Of a DNA stretch of 64,000 nucleotides, positions 7,983 through 17,293 are shown one piece after another. Source of the stretch: Massilia sp. CFBP 13721 (GTDB lineage Bacteria > Pseudomonadota > Gammaproteobacteria > Burkholderiales > Burkholderiaceae_D); NCBI RefSeq assembly GCF_014842025.1, contig NZ_JACYUY010000013.1, positions 1 through 64,000 on the forward strand. Reading direction: 5' to 3'. The notes under the pieces are model-generated. The model was not told where the DNA came from. It worked only from the letters and a program-made list of their open reading frames with translations, and did no database searches. Positions within the stretch are counted from its first letter, which is position 1, and every line of letters starts with the position of its first letter. A program made the translations under genes and the position numbers.

Positions 7983-8746
7983 GCGCGGCAGCCATGGACG
8001 CGAAAATTGAATACTTACTTCGCCAGGGCGATAACGCCCTGATCCTCTCGCAGCAGCTCAGCCAACTGTGCGGCAAAGGCCCGGCGCTGGAAGAAGACAT
8101 GGCGCTGACCAACGTCGCCCTCGACCTGCTGGGCCAGACGCGCATGTGGCTGACCTACGCCGGCGAACTGGAGGGGCAGGGCCGCGACGAAGACAAGCTT
8201 GCCTTCCACCGCGACGCCCATGACTACCGCAACGTCCTGCTGGTCGAGCAGCCCAACGGCAGCTATGCCGAAACGATGGTGCGCCAGTTCCTGTTCGATA
8301 CCTGGCACTACTTCCTGATGCAGGGCCTGCTGAAGTCAAGCGACCCGCGCATCGCCGAGATTGCCGAAAAGTCGTTCAAGGAAGTGACTTACCACCTGCG
8401 CCGCAGCGGCGATCTGGTGGTGCGCCTGGGCGACGGCAGCGACATCAGCCACGCGAAGATGCAGGCGGCGCTGGACGACCTCTGGATGTACAGCGGCGAA
8501 GTGTTTATCTACGACGCGGTCGACAACGCGATGGTCGAGCAGGGCATCGCCCCGCCGGCCGACGGCTTGCGCGCCGCCTTCCTCGAGCACGTGAGCGAGA
8601 TCTTGGCGGAAGCTACCTTGAGCATGCCATCGCCCGACGCCTGGATGCAGCGCGGCGGCAAGGCCGGCCGCCACAGCGAGCACCTCGGCTTCATCCTGGC
8701 CGAGATGCAGTTCCTGCAGCGTGCCTATCCCGGGGCGGAGTGGTAA
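7979..8746 (+). CDS. paaC: PaaC, epoxidase non-catalytic diiron-fold subunit
   Basis: A 255-residue ferritin-fold protein of the PaaC family (YLLRQGDNALILSQQLSQLCGKGP, WHYFLMQGLL). PaaC forms the heterodimeric core with PaaA but lacks a functional metal site in characterised enzymes. The GTG at 7979 overlaps the paaB stop as GTGA and has GGAAGAAG about 15 bases upstream. An ATG at 7994 is an alternative and would remove five residues. The end overlaps the paaD start (TAATG). Confidence 0.95.
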   Translation: MSAAAMDAKIEYLLRQGDNALILSQQLSQLCGKGPALEEDMALTNVALDLLGQTRMWLTYAGELEGQGRDEDKLAFHRDAHDYRNVLLVEQPNGSYAETMVRQFLFDTWHYFLMQGLLKSSDPRIAEIAEKSFKEVTYHLRRSGDLVVRLGDGSDISHAKMQAALDDLWMYSGEVFIYDAVDNAMVEQGIAPPADGLRAAFLEHVSEILAEATLSMPSPDAWMQRGGKAGRHSEHLGFILAEMQFLQRAYPGAEW

Positions 8747-9264
8747 TGATGTCCCAGGCCGCCACGCTCGAACAGGTCTGGTCCTGGCTGGGCGAGGTGC
8801 CGGACCCCGAGATCCCGGTGATCTCGGTGGTCGACCTCGGCATCGTGCGCGACGTCGCTTATGAGGGCGACGAAGTCGTGGTGACGATCACGCCGACCTA
8901 TTCCGGCTGCCCGGCGATGCAGGTCATCAGCGAAGCCGTCACCGAGGCCCTGCATGCGCACGGACTCGACAAGGTAAAACTGGTCAGCCGCCTGTCTCCC
9001 GCCTGGACCACCGACTGGATGAGCGAGACCGGCAAGGCGGCCTTGAAGGGCTATGGCATTGCGCCGCCGGTGCAGCAGGCGATCGACATCAGCGGCTTGC
9101 GCGGCGGTGTCAAACGCGGCGCTTTTGTCGAACCCGAAGTGACTTGCCCGAACTGCGGTAGCAAGCACACGCAATTGACCAGCCAGTTCGGCTCGACTCC
9201 GTGCAAGGCGCTCTACAAATGCCTCGATTGCCGCGAACCCTTCGATTACTTCAAGTGCCACTAG
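8746..9264 (+). CDS. paaD: PaaD, iron-sulfur assembly factor for the epoxidase
   Basis: A 172-residue protein with an N-terminal MIP18/SUF-like domain (VPDPEIPVISVVDLGIVRDV, and the Cys in TYSGCPAM). The C-terminal Cys-rich zinc-type tail has CPNCGSKH...CLDCREPFDYFKC. PaaD is needed for maturation of the epoxidase system, probably of the PaaE iron-sulfur centre. ATG 8746 overlaps the paaC stop by one base; a second ATG follows at once at 8749. Confidence 0.95.
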   Translation: MMSQAATLEQVWSWLGEVPDPEIPVISVVDLGIVRDVAYEGDEVVVTITPTYSGCPAMQVISEAVTEALHAHGLDKVKLVSRLSPAWTTDWMSETGKAALKGYGIAPPVQQAIDISGLRGGVKRGAFVEPEVTCPNCGSKHTQLTSQFGSTPCKALYKCLDCREPFDYFKCH

Positions 9265-9274
9265 AAGAACAGAC

Positions 9275-10351
9275 ATGAGCAAATTCTATCCACTCACCGT
9301 GGCCAAGGTGAAGCACGAAACGCGCGACGCGGTCGCCGTCACCTTCGCCGTGCCGCCCGAACTGAAACAAACCTTCGCCTACCAGCAGGGCCAGCACCTG
9401 ACCCTGCGCGCCATGATCGACGGCGAAGACGTGCGCCGCTCGTACTCCATCTGCTCGGCCGTGCAGGACGAGCAGCTGCGCGTGGCGATCAAGAAGACGC
9501 CCGGCGGCCTGTTCTCGAACTGGGCCAACGACAGCCTGCAGCCAGGCGCCACGCTCGACGTGATGCCGCCGATGGGCCACTTCAACGTGCCGCTCGATCC
9601 GAACAGCGAACGTCACTACCTGGCATTCGCCGCCGGCAGCGGCATCACGCCGATCCTGTCGATCATCAAGACCACCTTGCTGGCCGAGCCGAAGAGCCGC
9701 TTCACCCTCGTCTACGGCAACCGCGCTTCCTCGTCGGTCATCTTCCGCGACGAGCTGACCGACCTGAAGGACGTCTACATGGGCCGCCTGAAACTGGTCT
9801 ACGTGATGAGCCGCGAGCAGCAGGACATCGAACTCTTCAACGGCCGCATCACCGGCGAGAAGTGCAGCGCCTTCCTCAAAAGCTGGATCGACGCCCAGGA
9901 TATCGACGTCGCCTTTATCTGCGGCCCGGAAGACATGATGCATGGCGTGTCGAAGTCCTTGCAGGACGCCGGCATGGCCAAGGAAAAGATCCGCATCGAG
10001 CTGTTCGCCGCCAGCATCCCCAAGCACGAGCACAAGCCGCGCCCGGTGGTCGAAGGCGCCCGTCACCAGACCGAAGTCACCGTGATCATGGACGGCAGCG
10101 CCGCCAGTTTTACGATGGACAAGGACAAGGAATCGATCCTCGACGCCGGCCTGCGCGCCGGCATCGACATGCGCTACTCGTGCAAGGGCGGCGTCTGCTC
10201 GACCTGCCGCTGCAAGGTCGTCGAGGGCAATGTGGAGATGGACGTGAACTACGCACTGGAAGACTACGAAGTCGCGCGCGGCTTTGTCCTGAGCTGCCAG
10301 GCTTTCCCGATCACCGACAACGTGATCGTCGATTTCGACCAGCACGAATAA
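9275..10351 (+). CDS. paaE: PaaE, NADPH-dependent reductase of the epoxidase
   Basis: A 358-residue iron-sulfur flavoprotein. The FAD-binding barrel has RRSYSIC. The NAD(P) domain has AFAAGSGITPILSII and, near its end, FICGPEDMM. The C-terminal plant-type ferredoxin domain carries [2Fe-2S] cysteines in YSCKGGVCSTC plus the distal Cys in LSCQAFP. It passes electrons from NADPH to the PaaA diiron centre. It follows paaD by 10 bases. Confidence 0.96.
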   Translation: MSKFYPLTVAKVKHETRDAVAVTFAVPPELKQTFAYQQGQHLTLRAMIDGEDVRRSYSICSAVQDEQLRVAIKKTPGGLFSNWANDSLQPGATLDVMPPMGHFNVPLDPNSERHYLAFAAGSGITPILSIIKTTLLAEPKSRFTLVYGNRASSSVIFRDELTDLKDVYMGRLKLVYVMSREQQDIELFNGRITGEKCSAFLKSWIDAQDIDVAFICGPEDMMHGVSKSLQDAGMAKEKIRIELFAASIPKHEHKPRPVVEGARHQTEVTVIMDGSAASFTMDKDKESILDAGLRAGIDMRYSCKGGVCSTCRCKVVEGNVEMDVNYALEDYEVARGFVLSCQAFPITDNVIVDFDQHE

Positions 10352-10373
10352 ACAATACGGGAGGAGACACCCC

Positions 10374-11165
10374 ATGAGCTACGAATCGATCCTGTTCACC
10401 ATCAACGACGGCGTCGCCGTCCTGACCTTGAACCGCCCCGACCGCCTGAACAGCTTTACCCAGGCCATGCACGGGGAGGTACGCGACGCCCTCGACAAAC
10501 TGCAGGCCGACAAATCGGTACGCGTGCTGGTGCTGACCGGCGCCGGCCGCGGCTTTTGCGCCGGCCAGGACTTGGGCGATCGCGCCGTCGCACCGGGCGC
10601 GCCAGGCGTCGACCTGGGCGAATCGGTCGAAAAATTCTATGCGCCGCTGGTCATAACCCTGCGTTCGCTGCCGATGCCGGTCATCTGCGCCGTCAACGGC
10701 GTGGCCGCCGGCGCCGGCGCCAACCTGGCCCTAGCCTGCGACATCGTGCTGGCCGCAAAGTCCGCCAGTTTCATCGAAGCCTTCTGCAAGCTCGGCCTGA
10801 TCCCGGACACCGGCGGCACCTGGCATCTGCCGCGCCTGATCGGCATGGCGCGCGCCACCGGTCTCGCCATGCTGGGCGAAAAACTCTCGGCCGAAAGGGC
10901 GGAAGAGTGGGGCCTGATCTGGCGCAGCGTGCCGGATGAAGCGCTGATGGAAGAAGCGCTGGCCATGGCCACGCACTTCGCCAGCGCGCCGACCAAAGGA
11001 CTCGCGTTTACGAAGAAAGCACTGCAGGCCAGCTACGCCAACACGCTGCCCGACCAGCTGAAGCTGGAAGGCGAGATGATGCGCGAACTCGGCTACAGCC
11101 ACGATTACCGCGAGGGCGTCGCCGCCTTTATCGCCAAGCGCCCGGCGCAGTTCAAGGGAGAATAG
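10374..11165 (+). CDS. paaG: PaaG, 1,2-epoxyphenylacetyl-CoA isomerase
   Basis: A 263-residue crotonase-fold enzyme. The sequence follows PaaG rather than PaaF: TLNRPDRLNSF, GAGRGFCAGQDL with the Asp typical of PaaG, CAVNGVAAGAGANLAL forming the oxyanion hole, and GLIPDTGGTWHLPR. It converts the reactive epoxide to oxepin-CoA and can shift double bonds later in the pathway. GGAGG lies about 8-12 bases before the ATG. paaH begins two bases after its stop. No PaaF-type hydratase gene is adjacent, although PaaF and PaaG are usually neighbours. Confidence 0.94.
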   Translation: MSYESILFTINDGVAVLTLNRPDRLNSFTQAMHGEVRDALDKLQADKSVRVLVLTGAGRGFCAGQDLGDRAVAPGAPGVDLGESVEKFYAPLVITLRSLPMPVICAVNGVAAGAGANLALACDIVLAAKSASFIEAFCKLGLIPDTGGTWHLPRLIGMARATGLAMLGEKLSAERAEEWGLIWRSVPDEALMEEALAMATHFASAPTKGLAFTKKALQASYANTLPDQLKLEGEMMRELGYSHDYREGVAAFIAKRPAQFKGE

Positions 11166-11167
11166 GC

Positions 11168-12730
11168 ATGGAGGGTCTGGCAAGGGGCAGCATCGTCGCC
11201 GTGATCGGCAGCGGCGCCATGGGAGCAGGCATCGCCCAGGTGGCGGCCGCCAGCGGCCACGAGGTGCGCCTGTTCGATACGCGGCCCGATGCGGCAAGCA
11301 AGGCGATCGACGCGATCGGCAAGGTTTTTACCAAGCTGGTCGACAAGGGCCGCATGGGCGCGGCGGAAGCGGATCTCGCGCGCGAGCGCCTGCAGGCGGT
11401 CGGCTCGCTCGCCGAAGTCAAGGAGGCGGCGCTGGTGGTGGAAGCCATCGTCGAACACCTCGACGCCAAGCGCGCCCTGTTCGCCGAACTGGAAGGCATC
11501 GTCGACGCGCGCTGCATCCTGGCGACGAATACTTCCTCGATTTCGGTCACGGCGATCGGCGCCCAACTGCGCCATCCCGAACGCCTGGTCGGCATGCATT
11601 TCTTTAATCCGGTGCCGCTGATGGCGCTGGTCGAAGTGGTGAGCGGCCTGGCGACCGACAAGCAGGTTGCCGACACCGTCTACGCCACCGCCCACGCCTG
11701 GGGCAAGGACCCGGTGCATGCGAAGTCGACGCCCGGCTTCATCGTCAACCGCGTGGCCCGTCCCTACTACGCCGAGGCGCTGCGCCTGCTGCAGGAAGGC
11801 GCGGCCGATGCGCCGACGCTGGACGCGGTCATGCGCGACTGCGGCGGTTTCCGCATGGGTCCCTTCGAGCTGATGGACCTGATCGGCCACGACGTGAATT
11901 TCTCGGTCACGCAATCGGTGCACGCGGCCTATTTCGGCGACCCGCGCTTTACCCCATCGGTGTTGCAGCAGGAACTGGTGAATGCCGGTTTCCTCGGCCG
12001 TAAATCGGGCCGCGGTTTCTATCGCTACGGCGACGATGTCGTCACGCCGGCCGTGCCAACCGAGCCGCAAGCGGTGCGCCCGCACACGGTCGGCATCAGT
12101 GTCGCGCGCGAAGTCACGCGTAGCGTACTGACGCCGATGGAAGCACGGTTGACGGACGCCGGCTTGAGCGTCGCCCACCGCGAACCGCTGGCGGGCGCCG
12201 AAAAGCACGAGGCGCCGGCCCTGCACACGAACGGCGTCGCGATTTTTCTCAGCGATGGCCGCAGCGCCACCGAGCGCGCCGCCGCCAACCACCACCCGAA
12301 CACCGTGGTGTATGACCTGCTGTTCGACGTCGCCCGGGCCACGCGCATCGCGCTGGCGCGCGCCGATCAATGCAGCGAGGAAGCCTGGCAAGCAGCGGTC
12401 GGCCTGTTCCAGGCGGCCGGTTTCACGGTCACGCGTATCGACGACGTGCCCGGCATGATCGTCATGCGCACCGTCGCCATGCTCGCCAACGAAGCGGCCG
12501 ATGCCGTCAACCAGGGCGTATGCAGCGCCGGCGCGGTCGACATCGCCATGCAGAAGGGCGTGAACTATCCGCGTGGACCGCTGGCCTGGGCGGACAGCGT
12601 TGGCATTGGCCACATCGTCACCGTGCTTGCGAACCTCGCCGCCACCTATGGCGAAGACCGTTACCGGGTCTCGCCGCTATTGCGCCGCAAGCTCGCGGCC
12701 AATCCATCCGGAGCACGTTTCCATGCTTAG
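11168..12730 (+). CDS. paaH: PaaH, 3-hydroxyadipyl-CoA dehydrogenase
   Basis: A 520-residue 3-hydroxyacyl-CoA dehydrogenase of the long PaaH type. The N-terminal Rossmann domain has GSGAMGAGIAQVAA, then NTSSISVTAIG and the catalytic His in GMHFFNPVPLMALVEVV. A first C-terminal dimerisation domain follows (PGFIVNRVARPYYAEAL). A partial repeat of that domain lies at the end (DVPGMIVMRTVAMLANEAADAV). It oxidises 3-hydroxyadipyl-CoA with NAD. The start is two bases after paaG, and its last eight bases overlap paaI. Confidence 0.95.
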   Translation: MEGLARGSIVAVIGSGAMGAGIAQVAAASGHEVRLFDTRPDAASKAIDAIGKVFTKLVDKGRMGAAEADLARERLQAVGSLAEVKEAALVVEAIVEHLDAKRALFAELEGIVDARCILATNTSSISVTAIGAQLRHPERLVGMHFFNPVPLMALVEVVSGLATDKQVADTVYATAHAWGKDPVHAKSTPGFIVNRVARPYYAEALRLLQEGAADAPTLDAVMRDCGGFRMGPFELMDLIGHDVNFSVTQSVHAAYFGDPRFTPSVLQQELVNAGFLGRKSGRGFYRYGDDVVTPAVPTEPQAVRPHTVGISVAREVTRSVLTPMEARLTDAGLSVAHREPLAGAEKHEAPALHTNGVAIFLSDGRSATERAAANHHPNTVVYDLLFDVARATRIALARADQCSEEAWQAAVGLFQAAGFTVTRIDDVPGMIVMRTVAMLANEAADAVNQGVCSAGAVDIAMQKGVNYPRGPLAWADSVGIGHIVTVLANLAATYGEDRYRVSPLLRRKLAANPSGARFHA

Positions 12731-13169
12731 TACCCAATTGAGCAATCCGCAAGCCCTGGCCGAACTGGCCGGCAAGACCATGTACGAACGCGACCCGGCC
12801 AGCCAGGCGCTGGGCATGACGCTCGACGAAATCCGTCCCGGCTACGCGCGCATGAGCATGCGCGTGCGCGCCGACATGCTCAACGGGCATGCCACCTGCC
12901 ACGGCGGCTTCATCTTCATGCTGGCCGACAGCGCCTTTGCCTTCGCCTGCAATTCGCACAATTTCAACACCGTCGGCGCCGGCTGCACGATCGACTACCT
13001 GGCGCCGGGGCGCGAAGGCGACCTGCTGGTTGCCGAAGCGGTCGAGCAGGCACTGGCCGGCAAAACCGGCGTCTACGACGTCACGGTGAAAAACGAAGAA
13101 GGGCGCACGATCGCCCTGTTCCGCGGCAAGTCGCACCGCGTGAGCGGGATGGTGGCGAACGTCGACTAA
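12723..13169 (+). CDS. paaI: PaaI, hotdog-fold acyl-CoA thioesterase
   Basis: A 148-residue hotdog thioesterase of the PaaI type. The catalytic segment NGHATCHGGFIFMLADSAFAFACN carries the usual HGG and the downstream Asp. PaaI hydrolyses stalled aryl-CoA intermediates and protects the CoA pool. I chose ATG 12723 because the domain begins there and upstream in-frame codons lie inside paaH. The start overlaps the paaH end by eight bases. Confidence 0.94.
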   Translation: MLSTQLSNPQALAELAGKTMYERDPASQALGMTLDEIRPGYARMSMRVRADMLNGHATCHGGFIFMLADSAFAFACNSHNFNTVGAGCTIDYLAPGREGDLLVAEAVEQALAGKTGVYDVTVKNEEGRTIALFRGKSHRVSGMVANVD

Positions 13170-13202
13170 GTCTATAGCTATAGCTGAACTAAGGAGGTCC
13201 AG

Positions 13203-14519
13203 ATGGTCCAACGTATTCCCTCGCCCGGCGAGCTGGAACCGATCGAACGCGCCAGCCGCGACGAACTGCAAGCCTTGCAGCTCGCACGCCTGCAATGGTC
13301 GCTGCAGCATGCCTACGACAACGTCCCGCACTACCGCAAGGCCTTCGACGACGCCGGCGTCCATCCCGCCGATTTGAAGTCGCTCGCCGACCTGGCGAAA
13401 TTCCCCTTTACCGAAAAGAAGACCCTGCGCGACAACTACCCGTTCGGCCTGTTTGCGGTACCGCGCGAGCAGGTGGTGCGCGTGCACGCCTCGTCCGGCA
13501 CCACCGGGCGTCCGACCGTGGTCGGTTATACGAAGGGGGACATCGACGTCTGGGCCGACATGGTGGCGCGTTCGATCCGCGCGGCCGGCGGCCGTCCGGG
13601 CGACATGGTCCATATCGCCTACGGCTACGGCCTGTTCACCGGCGGCCTCGGCGCCCACTACGGCGCCGAGCGCCTGGGCTGCACCGTGGTGCCGATGTCG
13701 GGCGGGCAGACCGAAAAGCAGGTGCAGCTGATCTGCGATTTTCAACCGTCGATTATCATGGTCACGCCTTCGTACATGCTCAACATCGTCGAAGAGTTCA
13801 AGCGCCAGGGCCTCGATCCGGCGGCGTCCTCGCTGAAAGTCGGCATCTTCGGCGCCGAGCCGTGGACCAACGAGATGCGCCGCACCATCGAAACTGAAGC
13901 CGGCATCGACGCGGTCGACATCTATGGCCTCTCCGAAGTGATGGGTCCGGGCGTGGCCAGCGAATGCATCGAGAGCAAGGATGGCCCCGTGATCTGGGAA
14001 GACCATTTTTATCCCGAGATCATCGACCCGGATACCGGCGAAGTGCTGCCCGACGGCGAAGAGGGCGAGCTGGTGTTTACCTCGCTCAGTAAAGAGGCGC
14101 TGCCGATCATCCGCTACCGCACGCGCGACCTGACCCGTTTGCTGCCGCCGACCTCGCGTTCGATGCGGCGCATGGGCAAAATCACCGGCCGCTCGGACGA
14201 CATGCTGATCATCCGCGGCGTGAACGTGTTCCCGAGCCAGATCGAAGAACTGGTCCTGAAAATGCCGGCGCTGGCGCCGCAGTACCAGCTGGTGGTGGCG
14301 CGCGACGGCCACCTCGACACGCTGGAGGTGTTTGGCGAATTGCGCGAAGCCGGCCAGTCGCAGGAAACCGTGGACGCGCTGTGCCGTGAACTGCAGCACT
14401 GCATCAAGACCTATGTCGGCGTGACGACGAAGGTAACGCTGACGCCGCCGATGGGTATCGAACGCACGATGACCGGCAAGGCGCGGCGCGTGGTCGACCG
14501 CCGTCCGAAGAACACATAA
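13203..14519 (+). CDS. paaK: PaaK, phenylacetate-CoA ligase
   Basis: A 438-residue AMP-forming CoA ligase and the entry step of the pathway. Key motifs are the P-loop-like ASSGTTGRPTVVGYTKGD, the adenylate-binding YGLSEVMGPG, the RYRTRDL hinge region, and the C-terminal GRSDDMLIIRGVNVFPSQIE and GKARRVVDRRP. A near-perfect Shine-Dalgarno (AAGGAGGT at 13191-13198) lies just upstream, stronger than elsewhere in the operon, consistent with high expression of the first enzyme. A short TATAGC duplication precedes it in the 33-base gap. Confidence 0.97.
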   Translation: MVQRIPSPGELEPIERASRDELQALQLARLQWSLQHAYDNVPHYRKAFDDAGVHPADLKSLADLAKFPFTEKKTLRDNYPFGLFAVPREQVVRVHASSGTTGRPTVVGYTKGDIDVWADMVARSIRAAGGRPGDMVHIAYGYGLFTGGLGAHYGAERLGCTVVPMSGGQTEKQVQLICDFQPSIIMVTPSYMLNIVEEFKRQGLDPAASSLKVGIFGAEPWTNEMRRTIETEAGIDAVDIYGLSEVMGPGVASECIESKDGPVIWEDHFYPEIIDPDTGEVLPDGEEGELVFTSLSKEALPIIRYRTRDLTRLLPPTSRSMRRMGKITGRSDDMLIIRGVNVFPSQIEELVLKMPALAPQYQLVVARDGHLDTLEVFGELREAGQSQETVDALCRELQHCIKTYVGVTTKVTLTPPMGIERTMTGKARRVVDRRPKNT

Positions 14520-14532
14520 GGAGAAACCAGAC

Positions 14533-15132
14533 ATGGTCAAGGTCTACGAAATCGACGGCGTGCGCCCGGTGGTGCACCCGACCAGCTACGTGCATCCGAC
14601 CGCGGTGCTGATCGGCGACGTCATCGTCGGCCCGCGCTGCTACATCGGCCCGCTGGCCTCGCTGCGCGGCGACTTCGGCCGCCTGGTCCTGGAAGAGGGC
14701 GCCAACGTGCAGGATTGCTGCGTGATGCACGGCTTTGAAGACGGCGAGACCGTGATCGAAGTCGACGGCCACATCGGCCACGGCGCCGTGCTGCACGGCT
14801 GCCGCGTCGGCCGCAACGCCATGGTCGGCATGAACGCCGTCGTCATGGATGGCGCCGTCGTCGGCGCAGAATCGATCGTCGCCGCCATGAGTTTCGTGAA
14901 AGCCGGCATGCTCATCCCGCCACGCAGCATGGTTATGGGCACCCCCGCCAAGGTCATGCGCGCGCTGACCGACGAAGACGTCAAGTGGAAGAGTTTTGGG
15001 ACGCACCAGTACCACCAGCTGACCGAACGCTCGCTGAAAACGATGCGCGAAGTCGAAGCGTTTACGGAAATCGAACCGAACCGCCCATCCTTCGACTTCA
15101 CTGGTACCGGCGGCCACACGCCCAAAAAATAA
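14533..15132 (+). CDS. paaY: PaaY, hexapeptide-repeat thioesterase/carbonic-anhydrase-like protein
   Basis: A 199-residue left-handed beta-helix protein. It resembles gamma-carbonic anhydrases, with His-bearing turns such as GHIGHGAVLHGC and repeats like ADVIVGPRCYIGPLASLRGD. In characterised paa systems PaaY is a thioesterase that removes the toxic ring-cleavage by-product as its CoA ester. It starts 13 bases after paaK with AAGGAG upstream. A repeat separates its stop from paaZ. Confidence 0.92.
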   Translation: MVKVYEIDGVRPVVHPTSYVHPTAVLIGDVIVGPRCYIGPLASLRGDFGRLVLEEGANVQDCCVMHGFEDGETVIEVDGHIGHGAVLHGCRVGRNAMVGMNAVVMDGAVVGAESIVAAMSFVKAGMLIPPRSMVMGTPAKVMRALTDEDVKWKSFGTHQYHQLTERSLKTMREVEAFTEIEPNRPSFDFTGTGGHTPKK

Positions 15133-15138
15133 TCTAAC

Positions 15139-15180
15139 CGTAGGGTGGGCCGGGCGGCGAACCGCTCCGCCCACGCGTTT
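15139..15180. repeat. GTAGGGTGG-type repeat between paaY and paaZ
   Basis: One unit (CGTAGGGTGGGCCGGGCGG...CCGCTCCGCCCACGCG) in the 96-base gap between paaY and paaZ. Its interior differs from the paaA-paaB copy, and a nearly identical version sits at 46061-46100. It is the second unit inside the presumed paa transcript. Confidence 0.9.
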
Positions 15181-15228
15181 GCGGCATCCGCACACCACCT
15201 GCGCGAACAAAATCCTGAGGAGACAAAC

Positions 15229-17283
15229 ATGGCACAAGCAAGCACCCTGCAAAGCTGGATCGCGGGCCGCTGGATCGGCATGGAGGCCGCCACGCCCCTG
15301 CACAGCGCCCTCGACGGCCAGCTGGTCTACCACACCCACGCCGAGAAAATCGACTTCGACGAAGCCGTCACCTACGCCCGCAAGACCGGGGTCCCCGGCC
15401 TGATGAAGCTCGACTTCCAGACCCGCGCCCAGCGCCTGAAAGCCATCGCGCTCTACCTGATGGAGCGGAAAGAAGAGCTGTACGAAATCTCGCACCTGAC
15501 CGGCGCCACCCGCCAGGACAGCTGGGTCGACGTCGAAGGCGGCATCGGCACCCTGTTCGCCTACGCCAGCATGGCCTCGCGCGAGCTGCCCTCCTCGAAC
15601 GTGCTGCACGAAGGCCCGGCCATCGCGCTGGGCAAACGCGGCGGCTTCGCCGGCACCCACATCCTGGTGCCGAAGGGCGGCGTCGCCGTCCACATCAACG
15701 CCTTCAATTTTCCGATCTGGGGCCTGCTCGAGAAATTCGCACCGAGCTTCCTCGCCGCCATGCCCTGCATCGGCAAACCGGCGACTGCGACCAGCTACCT
15801 GACGCACGCGGTCGTCAAGATGATGCAGGAATCGACGCTGCTGCCGGAAGGTGCGCTGCAACTGGTGATCGGTTCGACCGGCGACCTGCTCGACCGCCTG
15901 AGCGGCTTCGACGCCGTCACCTTCACCGGTTCGGCCGACACCGCCGCCAAGCTGCGCGCGAATGCGAACCTGATCCGCGAATCGGTGCCGTTCACCGCCG
16001 AAGCCGATTCGCTCAACTGCGCGATCCTGGCGCCGGACGTCACGCCCGACGATCCCGAGTTCGACCTGTTCGTGAAGGAAGTCGCGCGCGAAATGACCGG
16101 TAAAGCGGGCCAGAAGTGCACGGCGATCCGCCGCATCATCGTGCCCGAAACCCACGTCGATGCACTGGGCGAGCGACTGCGCGAGCGGCTGTCGAAAATC
16201 GTGGTCGGCAATCCGGCCATCGATGGCGTGCGCATGGGCGCGCTGGCGTCGATGGACCAGCACCGCGACGTGTCCGAACGCGTCGAGATGCTCGCGCGCG
16301 GCAACGAGGTCATCTTCGGCGCCCACCACGGTTTCAATCCGGTCGGCGACGATGCAGCAAAGGGCGCCTTTTTCGCACCGACCCTGCTCCTGTGCCGCAA
16401 CGCGGCCATCAACACGGCGGTACACGACATCGAAGCCTTTGGCCCGGTCAGCACGATGATGACCTACCGCGACATCGACGAGGCGCTGCACCTGGCCGCG
16501 CTCGGCCGCGGCAGCCTGGTGACCACGCTGGCAACCAAGGATCCAGCCATTGCCGCGCACGCGGTGCCGGTGGCGGCGGCCTCGCACGGACGTGTGCTGA
16601 TCCTCGACCGCGAAGCCTCGGTCGACAACACCGGCCACGGCTCGCCGCTGCCGCAGCTGAAGCACGGCGGTCCGGGCCGCGCCGGCGGCGGCGAAGAGCT
16701 GGGCGGGATCCGGGCCGTAAAACACTTCCTGCAGCGGGCAGCGGTGCAGGGCTCGCCGACGATGCTGGCGGCCGTGACGGGAGAATATGTGCGCGGCGGC
16801 GCGGTCAAGGAAACGGAAATCCACCCGTTCCGCCGCCACTTCGAGGAGCTCGAAATCGGCCACTCGCTGCTGACCCACCGCCGCACCGTGAGCGAGGCGG
16901 ACATCGTGAACTTCGGCGGCGTCTCTGGCGATTATTTCTACATGCACTTCGACGAGATCGCGGCGAAAGACACGCAATTCGGCAAGCGCATCGCGCACGG
17001 CTACTTCGTGTTGTCGGCGGCGGCCGGCCTGTTCGTGTCGCCGGCCCCGGGTCCGGTGCTGGCGAACTATGGCCTGGACAACCTGCGCTTCGTGGCGCCG
17101 GTGGCGATCGGCGACACCATCCGCGCGCGCCTGACCTGCAAGCGCAAGGTCGACCGTAACCGCACGGATGAACAGGGCCGCGGCCAGGGCGTGGTGGCCT
17201 GGGACGTGCAGGTCACCAACCAGAACGACGAACTGGTGGCAAGTTACGATATCCTGACGCTGGTACAGAAACGCGCAAGCTGA
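15229..17283 (+). CDS. paaZ: PaaZ, oxepin-CoA hydrolase / aldehyde dehydrogenase
   Basis: A 684-residue bifunctional enzyme. The N-terminal aldehyde dehydrogenase (~1-530) has the cofactor motif FTGSADTAAKLR and the catalytic Cys near 296 (KAGQKCTAIRRIIVP). The C-terminal MaoC-type hydratase (~540-684) has GDYFYMHFDE and RIAHGYFVLSAAAGLF with the active Asp and His. It opens oxepin-CoA and oxidises the resulting semialdehyde. Both halves look intact, so the dead-end Knoevenagel product should be limited. ATG 15229 has GAGGAGA seven bases upstream; an earlier in-frame start lies in the repeat. Confidence 0.96.
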   Translation: MAQASTLQSWIAGRWIGMEAATPLHSALDGQLVYHTHAEKIDFDEAVTYARKTGVPGLMKLDFQTRAQRLKAIALYLMERKEELYEISHLTGATRQDSWVDVEGGIGTLFAYASMASRELPSSNVLHEGPAIALGKRGGFAGTHILVPKGGVAVHINAFNFPIWGLLEKFAPSFLAAMPCIGKPATATSYLTHAVVKMMQESTLLPEGALQLVIGSTGDLLDRLSGFDAVTFTGSADTAAKLRANANLIRESVPFTAEADSLNCAILAPDVTPDDPEFDLFVKEVAREMTGKAGQKCTAIRRIIVPETHVDALGERLRERLSKIVVGNPAIDGVRMGALASMDQHRDVSERVEMLARGNEVIFGAHHGFNPVGDDAAKGAFFAPTLLLCRNAAINTAVHDIEAFGPVSTMMTYRDIDEALHLAALGRGSLVTTLATKDPAIAAHAVPVAAASHGRVLILDREASVDNTGHGSPLPQLKHGGPGRAGGGEELGGIRAVKHFLQRAAVQGSPTMLAAVTGEYVRGGAVKETEIHPFRRHFEELEIGHSLLTHRRTVSEADIVNFGGVSGDYFYMHFDEIAAKDTQFGKRIAHGYFVLSAAAGLFVSPAPGPVLANYGLDNLRFVAPVAIGDTIRARLTCKRKVDRNRTDEQGRGQGVVAWDVQVTNQNDELVASYDILTLVQKRAS

Positions 17284-17293
17284 GTTCTCCACA

